Source: Leishmania infantum JPCM5 (Eukaryota; Euglenozoa; Kinetoplastea; Trypanosomatida; Trypanosomatidae). Taken from it: DNA of 25,000 nt. Below the pieces are notes generated by a model. That model did no database searches. It saw only the letters and a program-made list of their open reading frames with translations, and had not been told where the DNA came from. The stretch spans positions 1,072,467-1,097,466 of the forward strand of contig NC_009420.2 of the NCBI RefSeq assembly GCF_000002875.2, written 5' to 3'. Below are positions 18,291-25,000 of the stretch, piece by piece. Both the position numbers and the translations under genes were made by a program. Every line of letters starts with the position of its first letter. Within the stretch, counting starts at the first letter, position 1.

Positions 18291-19145
18291 TCAGTGATGT
18301 CTCTGTGACGGGTGGCACGATGACTTTTCAGCGGGTGCCAATGAAAGGGCGCTTGTGGCATTTGCGTCTCCGAATACACAGCACTTACGCACCGAGCTCC
18401 CAGGCTTCATCACCCAGTCTAAGCGGCGGCAACGGCCCCAGTCGGTTGGACCCACCACAGTCGTCTGTCCGTCCAAAGACCAGCGGGACAGGTCAGACAA
18501 GGTGAAGCTGCATTGAAAAAAGGTTGCACCCGCTGCGTCCCAGTCGGACAAGTCAGCCCGGTGAAACATGCAATGAGAAAAATGCGCGCGGCGCGCTGTC
18601 GCTGCCGACGCGTCGGTAGACAAGAACGTACAAGAGTGAAACTGAGCACCTGCCATATTTGCCTTCCGCAAATCACACAAGTTGAACGTGCAGTGCGCAA
18701 AGTAGGTTCCAAGAAGAACGGCCTCGGAAAGATCGCTGCGATTGAAGCTAGCACACAAACGCGTGCCGGAGAGGTCGATCCTGTGCAAGTCGCGACCCTC
18801 AAGCACAGCACCGATCTCTCTCCGCGGACGCCACGCGGCTGCAGAGCTCAATGAAAAAGGAGACTTTTTGGTGGTCATAGATGAATCTGCTTCCACAACC
18901 GGGAGGGATGAAGGATCAGGCTGTGCGGGCTCGATTTCTACAGCATTAAGAACACAATCGCGCAGAAGGTGCCGCGCGCAGTCTACCGCAGCTTCCGAGG
19001 TCGACCCCGGCTCCGGCGTCGAGTACCCCGAGGAAACAGATGACGCAGATCCAGCGGTGGAAGTCTCTGCCAGCCTTGATGAGCGAAGCAGGAAGAGCGC
19101 TTCGAGAATCTGGCCCAAGGCTTCTGCGTTGACGCGGCGGCTCAT
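18291..19145 (-). CDS. Pentapeptide-repeat beta-helix protein
   Basis: 284 residues from the ATG at 19145. I do not know the function. Residues 1-110 are Ser/Thr/Pro-rich and probably disordered after a helix (EALGQILEALFLL, 8-20). Residues 113-226 are pentapeptide repeats of the A(D/N)LxX type (GRDLHRIDLSGTRL, RSDLSEAVL, CDLRKANMAGA, HRADLSDWDAAGA, LSDLSRWSLDG), predicted to form a right-handed four-sided beta-helix of about five to six coils. Cysteines 152, 172, 192 and 212 and phenylalanines 134, 154, 174, 194 and 214 recur at exactly 20 residues, one coil each. A 58-residue tail without repeats follows. The frame extends upstream to 19358, but a pyrimidine tract and AG at 19184 lie between, so the inner ATG is preferred. 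It could be a structural or protein-interaction module; no kinase, BTB or enzymatic domain is seen. Confidence 0.85.
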   Translation of the reverse strand: MSRRVNAEALGQILEALFLLRSSRLAETSTAGSASSVSSGYSTPEPGSTSEAAVDCARHLLRDCVLNAVEIEPAQPDPSSLPVVEADSSMTTKKSPFSLSSAAAWRPRREIGAVLEGRDLHRIDLSGTRLCASFNRSDLSEAVLLGTYFAHCTFNLCDLRKANMAGAQFHSCTFLSTDASAATARRAHFSHCMFHRADLSDWDAAGATFFQCSFTLSDLSRWSLDGQTTVVGPTDWGRCRRLDWVMKPGSSVRKCCVFGDANATSALSLAPAEKSSCHPSQRHH

Positions 19146-19183
19146 GGCAGCACAATCGCGTCGTTCGTATAGTAGTGCTGCCA

Positions 19184-19242
19184 CTTTATTCGGCAATGTT
19201 GAGAGATGATGATGAGATAGTAGAAAGCAAAAAAAAAGTAGG
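19184..19242 (-). promoter_or_regulatory. Candidate spliced-leader acceptor for the pentapeptide gene
   Basis: The minus strand has CCTACTTTTTTTTTGC and a further CT-rich run to 19201, followed by the first AG at the complement of 19184-19185. The 5' UTR would be 38 nt to the ATG at 19145. This site lies inside the longer open frame and therefore argues against a start at 19358. Confidence 0.6.
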
Positions 19243-19839
19243 CATGAAGTTGCGCCTCTCATCTGTGCGTGCACAGTTCCTCTGTTTCGGCTGCACGAAA
19301 GTCCACAGCCAGCACGCTGAGCTCCAAAAATATGGTACGCAACCACGTAGAGGTGCACAGGTGCCCCTCCTCGTCATTACACATGCACCAACAAAACTAA
19401 GAGAGCAATAAAAGCAAACTAATCCGACACCGGAGCGATACCTAGTGGGAAATGCCTACTGGAACGCAAAGACGAGAAGGGGCATGCATACGCTGCTGCG
19501 CTTCTGCTTTCTTCTTTTTTTTCTTTCGAACTTCTGAGAGTGCAAGTGCACTCGTCATCCAAGTGAAAGTATACAGTTTCATACACGGCCACGGGAAGAG
19601 GGCGGTGTTTCCGCAGCAGCCGACCGTGGCTTGCTGAACAAGAAGTACGCCACTCAGACCTGTACATGCTGCAGTGAGTTCTCGCGCGCGAGGAAAACGA
19701 AGGCCGTGAAGCCTTGGCGATGAACAGCACGTTTTGCGCGAAAGCGAGCGATCTGTGGATGGAGCAGAAAGAAGGACGCACCGTGCACGGGCAGCAGTGC
19801 GTGTGACTCTCTTGCGTCTATAATTTCGGTCTCTCCCCT
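19243..19839. other. Non-coding spacer between POC5-like and pentapeptide genes
   Basis: Mixed sequence with a T-rich run at 19508-19528 (A-rich on the transcribed strand). The minus frame 19442-19852 overlaps the end of the POC5-like gene out of frame and reads the T-rich run as a Lys stretch, so I treat it as spurious. Probably the 3' UTR of the POC5-like gene. Confidence 0.6.
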
Positions 19840-20859
19840 TTACATTCTCCACCGTGTCGTTGATGACTTCGATAGGTGGCGGAACGGTACTGGCGGACTG
19901 CTGTCGATTGAGCGAGCGCTTTTCGGATCTGCACGCACCACAAAAGGGCCTGATGCGCTCGGTGGGACCGCAGAAGATACTGGGGCACGCGAACCTGAGT
20001 GGCGATCATACTCGCAGTACCCCGGGGAAAAGCAGGGATGATAAAAGCTCCCTTTGGCATCAATGTGGTGCACCGGGCAGACGCCGTGGCCGTGCAAGTT
20101 GCTCAGAGTGGAGCTATCCATGTGGCCCGGTGTCACAGAGCGGTGCCGTGAATGGCTCTCACGGCTAAGGATTTCTGCAATCGCCTCCACATCCGCGTCC
20201 TGATTCTCTTCGGAGCCGTGAAGTACATGCACTGCCTCTCGGTTCAACGCGCACATGCCCCGCACAAACGCCTCCTTGAGCTTTTCATTCAAGCTGGCAT
20301 CCTTTGCTCTCTCCTCCTCCAATTGCCTCTGGTACCCCTCAATCTGCCCAAGTAGCTCCTGCTCGCGGCAGTCGCGTTTGTGCACCTCCTTTGCCTCAAG
20401 CCGCTTATGGCGAAGAGCTGCCGCAAACAGGCGCCACTGCATGTACGCGTGAAATAAGTTAAGCCGCCCAATGTGGGCGTGAGCCTCCTCGGCGAGTCGG
20501 CGACGCTCCCGACGAACATCAGCACAGCGCCTCCATGTGTGAAAGAGGCGCTCGAGGTGAAGGTTTGCGTGCATCTGCTGCAATTCCACTGCGGCCTGCA
20601 GCACTTGCGCCTTCTTCTTGTGATGACGTTCCTCTTCCGCTGCTTTCGCCGCTTCAGCGTCCGCAATCCTTCGCTCCAGGTGTTCACGCACCGCATCCAG
20701 CTCTTGCTTGGCATCATCGCGCACCTGCTGTGTTCGCCGCCGAAGGTACTCCTCTATCATAACCGAAATATGGTCATTCATGCGAGCGCAAGCGCCGCCA
20801 ACGTTCTCGGCCACCTCAGCCACAAAGCTCGCATCGGTCTCTGCCTTTACAAGCGGCAT
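19840..20859 (-). CDS. POC5: POC5-like centriole/basal-body protein
   Basis: 339 residues. POC5 is a centrin-binding protein of centriole and basal-body lumens. Here residues 1-90 are a charged coiled coil (EELDAVREHLERRI region). Two Sfi1-like centrin-binding helices follow: LFHTWRR (105-111) and LFHAYMQWRLFAAALRH (135-151), with Trp/Leu spacing typical of centrin sites. A second coiled coil (152-190) leads into the POC5 box LNEKLKEAFVRGMCALNREAV (190-210), which is what decided the call. The C-terminal 130 residues are Ser/His/Pro-rich and probably disordered, with a CPVHH...YHPCFSPGYC cluster (261-282) that might bind metal, although this is speculative. The ATG at 20859 follows a pyrimidine tract by 38 nt. 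The length is shorter than the human protein (about 575 residues). A basal-body location in a flagellate fits the assignment. Confidence 0.72.
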   Translation of the reverse strand: MPLVKAETDASFVAEVAENVGGACARMNDHISVMIEEYLRRRTQQVRDDAKQELDAVREHLERRIADAEAAKAAEEERHHKKKAQVLQAAVELQQMHANLHLERLFHTWRRCADVRRERRRLAEEAHAHIGRLNLFHAYMQWRLFAAALRHKRLEAKEVHKRDCREQELLGQIEGYQRQLEEERAKDASLNEKLKEAFVRGMCALNREAVHVLHGSEENQDADVEAIAEILSRESHSRHRSVTPGHMDSSTLSNLHGHGVCPVHHIDAKGSFYHPCFSPGYCEYDRHSGSRAPVSSAVPPSASGPFVVRADPKSARSIDSSPPVPFRHLSKSSTTRWRM

Positions 20860-20897
20860 TCTGCAGTGCGCGATGATGCTGAGGCAGACAAGCTATC

Positions 20898-20918
20898 CTT
20901 ACAAAGGAAAAAAATAAG
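20898..20918 (-). promoter_or_regulatory. Candidate spliced-leader acceptor for the POC5-like gene
   Basis: The minus strand has CTTATTTTTTTCCTTTG followed by TAAG (AG at the complement of 20898-20899), giving a 5' UTR of 38 nt. Further AGs lie at the complements of 20893-20894 and 20879-20880 and are equally usable. Confidence 0.5.
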
Positions 20919-21777
20919 ATGCACCCCGTTTTACGGAATTCGCCAATAAAACGTCACGAAGGCAGCGAAGACGCCGAAGGGCAACAGGAACAGCAAGAAC
21001 GTTTTGCCTGAATTTGTGTGTGCGTGTGTGTTTTCTTTCTCTCACTCAACGGGCGAGGGATTCTGGCCTGCACTTCGAAAAAAAAAGTGCCTTCAGAAAA
21101 GAAAGAAAGCCTGCCGATACCCCCTTCTGCCCCTATGCCTCTGCATGCTCACGCTGAACACAAAACCACCTCGCAAAGAGAGCTGGTGTGTAACGGATGC
21201 TGGAAACAGAGGGTTGTAGAACTGTTGAAGAATGGCACAATTCAACACACGTTGCAGAGGTGCCTATCGAGTTCCTGAGTAAAGCGGCTCAGTGAGAATG
21301 CAGGCAGAATGTGCGCACCCACGCAAACATCAAAGAGAAAGAGGATGAAGATAAGGGCGAGAAATGGAAGGTGAGCCCTCCGCCTACCTGCCTCAGGTCA
21401 CGAAAGAAAAAAACGGAAAAACTGTGCACCGTTTGTCTGCATCTCCAGTGTCCGGCAGATCCTGGTTGCGCTCTCTTGTGCGGCGGTAAATCCAGTCGAC
21501 ATCTGCGGAATCCGATCTTCTTTTTTTTCTTGCGTCTTGAAATGAAACGATAGCTGCGAAGCACGACGCCTTAAGACGGTAATGAAGCGGCATCTGCTTC
21601 AAGGAGGAACACTACAAAAGAGTCAAAAGCGCCTCACAAAAAAAGCCAAACACTGCCTGTAGGGATCCGCATGTCACACACGCCGCCTGTGCGCCACAAC
21701 AATGCCTGCTGTTTTGAAGCAAGTGGTGGAAAAGAGTGTTGTGCAAGGAAGAGGGATACAGACGCACACATACGTGC
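20919..21777. other. Non-coding spacer downstream of the large charged protein
   Basis: Contains a TG-rich stretch (21015-21030), an A run on the plus strand (21079-21087) and a T run (21520-21530). Short frames on both strands cross these and are Lys/Phe-rich. I see no gene. Most of it is probably the 3' UTR of the gene ending at 21778. Confidence 0.6.
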
Positions 21778-24700
21778 TTACTTTTCGGCAAACATTTCTT
21801 TCGTGGTCAAGCTCGGTTGAGCGTCGAGGTGTGTGTCATCGAGGCCACCCTCCTTCTCCTGCATCTTCGCCGCCTGCTGAGGGTCTAGTGTCACCCCGTT
21901 GACGCGCAGTTCCTCCTGCATTTTGCGCAACTCCGTGTACTCCTTCGCCGCCATCTGCGTTCGCAGCAGCGGGTTGCGCGTGATTTTTTCGTGCAGCACG
22001 GCTTCCTTGTAGAGCAGTGCCGTTCCGTATGTGTACGCTTGCTGCGCAGGGTTCTCGAGGTGCGCTTCGAGGGCGTTGATAGTGCGATCAAGCTCCCTGC
22101 GGTCGATCAAATGCGCCATCTTCTCGCGCACTTTGGTCAGCTCCTCCATCAAGACAAGCTTCTGCGATTGGTCGCCAGACAGCAAAATCTGACACAGGCG
22201 CCGCAGAGCATCGTTGATGAGGCGGTGGCCTCGCACGCGCGACGCCAACGCGCACTGGGTGTAGATGTACACATAAGCCGGTTCATACATGTCCCACATC
22301 CGTTGTACCTCGTCTCGGTCCTTGGGATGCACGCGAAAGGCAAAGTACATGTGAGTCCAGAAGAGGAAAGGATCAGAGCCTTCGTACTCCTTGGAGCGCC
22401 ACTTGAGTATTTTGCGCCGGAACACCGTCTCTGCGACTGCATTCAGTGTGTTGTAATACGGCACCAGTTCTGGCGTCACAGCGCCGCCGCGAGCTCGCTG
22501 CTCCATATCTTTCATCAAAAGCTCGTTGGAAGGCTGCCACTTCAGACGTCGGTGCACCTCCTTTGTGATAGCCTCGCCGTAGGCAGGCAGGTTTGCATGT
22601 ACGACAGCAAGCCGGTACGGTAGCTCGCTGAACGGCTCGACCCAGTGACGCGGCTCACCTTGCGCAAAGAGCTTGTCCACCACCGTCTCCACATCCTGCA
22701 GGTGTTGCAGCACGTCATCACCAGGCTTGTAGACACGAAGCATGTATTTTGCCTCTGTGAGTAGGGGCGCCTTCCACGACGCGGGCAGCCGCTCGCGCGC
22801 TGTGCGCACCGCCAAATGATACAAGTTCAGGCATTTGTCGCGGTAGGACCGGCTGGTCTGGAAGCGGCCCTGCCGCTGCATGAACTCCGAGTGCTCCCAG
22901 TACAAGTCCCCCATGTAGCGCAGCCACAGATGCTCTGCGGTTTCCTGAGTGAGAGGTGCGCCTTCCAAGAATACGCGCGCGCGCTCAGGGAACGGGTGGA
23001 TGGATGGGTGCGTCTTCTTGTTGACATTTTCCAAGCAGCGGTCAGAGATGTCCATCGCGAGGGTTAGACGACCTCGGCGTTCGTTGAACCACATGTACTC
23101 TGTTTCATCTGTCATGGGGTACCAGCGCTTACTGCTGCCGGAGTGCCACAACGCTTCGGCCTTGTCGAGATGCCCGGAGATTTCCGCAAAGACAGCATTC
23201 TCTCCATCGAGGAATTCCTTCTCATCATACTCGTAAGGCGGATCTGAGTCGGGTACTGGAATCTGCACAATATCCTTGCCAGCCTTCGCGTAGTTGGAGA
23301 ACAGCTCGATCGAATCCTCGTAAAGCTCCTCGGCGCGGGAGCGAAAGCGGCTGTCAGCGAAGTCGAGGAACATGCTATGGAACTTCTTGCCTGTGTAGAA
23401 CGCCAACGCACCGCGACACCACTGGTAAAACGCCTCCACCGCCGCGTCGCGGGACGCGTCGCTGATACCTTCAACGCGGGAGGGGCACCTGATGCAGGCA
23501 TCGTTCAGGTGACGGTGGAGAAACTCTTTGTGTGTCTCCAGCTGCTCGGCGCTATGGAACTCTGTGATCATGAACTCGCCCAGCTCATTCTTGATCCACT
23601 TCATGAAGGGCTGGGAAATGGGCTCATACTTACGGTCGCGCACCATGACCGCATAGCGCTGCACCGGGTTCTTGCGAATCGTCTCAAGCTCGAGGGAGGT
23701 CATCTCTTGGACAAAATTCATGAAGTTCCTCCCAAGAAGCTTGCTCTTCGCCGATGCGCGTCGAAGAATCTCGTCCGCCTCTGCCTTGACGACGTTCGCC
23801 TCGGTGGTGCGATTTCCCTTGAACTTGTAAAAGTCGGCGAGAAAGTGCTTCGTGTGGGCCTCGAAGACGAGGCGAAACACCTCGTCCTGCTCCTTGGGCA
23901 CCTCTGGATGATCGCCAACGCGCCCTTCGCGGAAGCGCTCCATTGTGTCGTACAGCATCTTCTCGCACTTGTCCTCGCTCGCCACCTGAGTAAGGTTCCC
24001 GAATTCGGTCAGAGCCTGCTGAAATGCGTCGCGATAAGCCCGCCATGTCTTCTCGAGATCCTCCTTGTTGAACTCGACTGCGTCCACTGCATCGACACCA
24101 CGGTACGGATCCACAATGGAGTCCGTCTCCCACGGCAAGTTGGGCAGCAGAATATCAGAGTCATACGACAGCTTCGACTTGCGCAGCCGCTCCTGGCGCT
24201 CGAGCCGCTGGCGCTCCGACCTCTTCATCGGCTTGCCGTCCTTGCCCACAAGCTTCTTCTCCTTTGCCTCCTTCTCCTGTGCCTCAGCGGCTGCCTCAAG
24301 TGAGTCGTTCTTTGAAACCTCGCGAAACAGCGGCAGTGGCTTATACCCGACTACCAGCTCCGGCAAAGACTTGAGCTTGTGCATCTTCACTTCGTCAAAA
24401 GCAGACGGTCCGGAAGGGGCGTCGTCCAGCGTCACCCGCTCATCGTCGCGCAGCGGCGGCGGAACGTAATACTCCTTTTCAGGCTGTTTTTCCTCCAAGG
24501 GATCGTGCACCATACCATACTGCCGAATCATGGGCTCTGTCTCGACGAGAGTCTCGCGATACCACTTCGGCATCTCATTCAGCTCTCTGGATTGCGGAAC
24601 ACGGAAGAGCTCGTTTGGCACATTTGGTTCCGCGTTTTTCGGTCTCTCAGCGACCTGGATAAACCCCGCCGGCGTAGACGCGCCAACAGCTCCTGAGTCC

Positions 24701-25000
24701 GACTCGGTCGTCGTCACAGACGCTTTGATCTGGGTCTGAGAAACTGCTGGCTGCCCTTTCGCTGTCTCCTCAAGAAGCGGAGACTCGATTTTCTCCATCA
24801 TCTCTCCGTCGGTCAGGGCGCCAGCCGTCTTGCCGGCTTCCAGCGGCGGTCGCTCCGCCTCCAGCTCCTTGATTTTTCGAATATTCGCCTCGACCTGCGC
24901 ACGCAGCATCGGACGGTCGCCGTATTGCTTCGATGTGTTGTGGTGCGCCTTCATCATTGCTACTGCTGGGTCGTAGCCAGCTAGCCGCGTGGCCTCCGCC
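21778..25000 (-). CDS. Large charged helical protein, unidentified, 5' end outside the window
   Basis: The open frame runs from the stop at 21778 to the window edge. The first ATG seen is at 24957 (1059 residues from there), but 14 more codons in frame upstream (ending GYDPAVA before MMKAHH) are stop-free and protein-like, so the true start is probably beyond 25000. I do not recognise the family. It is rich in Glu, Lys, Arg, Tyr and Trp and mostly helical. A strongly charged block EAAAEAQEKEAKEKK to KSERQRLERQERLRKSK lies at about 219-262. Aromatic-rich segments such as WLRYMGDLYWEHSEF and FLFWTHMYFAFRVHPKD suggest a folded helical-repeat scaffold. No catalytic motif is visible. Large kinetoplastid-specific mitochondrial ribosome or assembly proteins have this texture, which is only a guess; the mitochondrial presequence that would test it is outside the window. 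Confidence 0.9.
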   Translation of the reverse strand, partial: AEATRLAGYDPAVAMMKAHHNTSKQYGDRPMLRAQVEANIRKIKELEAERPPLEAGKTAGALTDGEMMEKIESPLLEETAKGQPAVSQTQIKASVTTTESDSGAVGASTPAGFIQVAERPKNAEPNVPNELFRVPQSRELNEMPKWYRETLVETEPMIRQYGMVHDPLEEKQPEKEYYVPPPLRDDERVTLDDAPSGPSAFDEVKMHKLKSLPELVVGYKPLPLFREVSKNDSLEAAAEAQEKEAKEKKLVGKDGKPMKRSERQRLERQERLRKSKLSYDSDILLPNLPWETDSIVDPYRGVDAVDAVEFNKEDLEKTWRAYRDAFQQALTEFGNLTQVASEDKCEKMLYDTMERFREGRVGDHPEVPKEQDEVFRLVFEAHTKHFLADFYKFKGNRTTEANVVKAEADEILRRASAKSKLLGRNFMNFVQEMTSLELETIRKNPVQRYAVMVRDRKYEPISQPFMKWIKNELGEFMITEFHSAEQLETHKEFLHRHLNDACIRCPSRVEGISDASRDAAVEAFYQWCRGALAFYTGKKFHSMFLDFADSRFRSRAEELYEDSIELFSNYAKAGKDIVQIPVPDSDPPYEYDEKEFLDGENAVFAEISGHLDKAEALWHSGSSKRWYPMTDETEYMWFNERRGRLTLAMDISDRCLENVNKKTHPSIHPFPERARVFLEGAPLTQETAEHLWLRYMGDLYWEHSEFMQRQGRFQTSRSYRDKCLNLYHLAVRTARERLPASWKAPLLTEAKYMLRVYKPGDDVLQHLQDVETVVDKLFAQGEPRHWVEPFSELPYRLAVVHANLPAYGEAITKEVHRRLKWQPSNELLMKDMEQRARGGAVTPELVPYYNTLNAVAETVFRRKILKWRSKEYEGSDPFLFWTHMYFAFRVHPKDRDEVQRMWDMYEPAYVYIYTQCALASRVRGHRLINDALRRLCQILLSGDQSQKLVLMEELTKVREKMAHLIDRRELDRTINALEAHLENPAQQAYTYGTALLYKEAVLHEKITRNPLLRTQMAAKEYTELRKMQEELRVNGVTLDPQQAAKMQEKEGGLDDTHLDAQPSLTTKEMFAEK

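Noticed and set aside
19146..19358. 71-residue N-terminal extension of the pentapeptide protein
   Set aside because: The stretch contains the pyrimidine tract and AG expected for trans-splicing, so the upstream ATG would not be in the mature mRNA. The extension also reads hydrophobic and Cys-rich, unlike the rest.
23377..24303. Plus-strand open frame of 308 codons, Leu/His/Arg-rich
   Set aside because: It lies entirely antisense to the large charged protein. Its composition is that of a reverse-complement shadow of a G/C-rich third-position coding sequence.
1..25000. Search for CRISPR arrays, bacterial operons, insertion sequences, phage or viral genes
   Set aside because: No short spaced repeats, transposase, integrase or virus-like proteins were seen. 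The gene organisation is that of a trypanosomatid chromosome.

Overview
The window looks like nuclear DNA of a trypanosomatid of the Leishmania group. All eight intact protein genes and one decayed gene lie on the minus strand. No gene shows an intron. Genes are separated by 0.7-0.9 kb of low-complexity DNA rich in CA/TG, TA and purine/pyrimidine runs. Most starts have a pyrimidine tract and an AG a short way upstream, as expected for spliced-leader trans-splicing. Third codon positions are G/C-rich. The whole window therefore reads as part of one polycistronic unit transcribed from right to left. The species cannot be named from the sequence alone. From memory, the E2 gene resembles one on L. 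major chromosome 36.

Layout from right (promoter-proximal) to left: (1) a large charged helical protein whose 5' end runs off the window (21778-25000); (2) a POC5-like centriole/basal-body protein (19840-20859); (3) a pentapeptide-repeat beta-helix protein (18291-19145); (4) an exportin/importin-beta family karyopherin, closest in layout to exportin-5 (14433-17450); (5) an MPPED-type metallophosphoesterase (12575-13675); (6) the E2 acyltransferase of mitochondrial pyruvate dehydrogenase (10248-11639); (7) a 4.76 kb gap with a decayed gene (about 6361-7860) and a possible degenerate retroelement (about 5790-6230); (8) a TRM9/ALKBH8-type tRNA methyltransferase (4461-5483); (9) a PCI-domain protein of the PCID2/Thp1/CSN12 family (2006-3661); (10) a 609 bp tandem repeat entering from the left edge (1-1060).

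The genes are functionally mixed (RNA modification and export, carbon metabolism, cytoskeleton, nuclear transport), which is normal for trypanosomatid units, where neighbours are co-transcribed but not functionally linked. Regulation is expected to be post-transcriptional through UTRs, so the long gap, the possible retroelement and the pyrimidine tracts are the relevant non-coding features. I saw no new defence or mobile system. The points most worth a second look are the cysteine/phenylalanine ladder of the pentapeptide protein, the near-identical 609 bp repeats, the decayed gene and the unidentified large protein.
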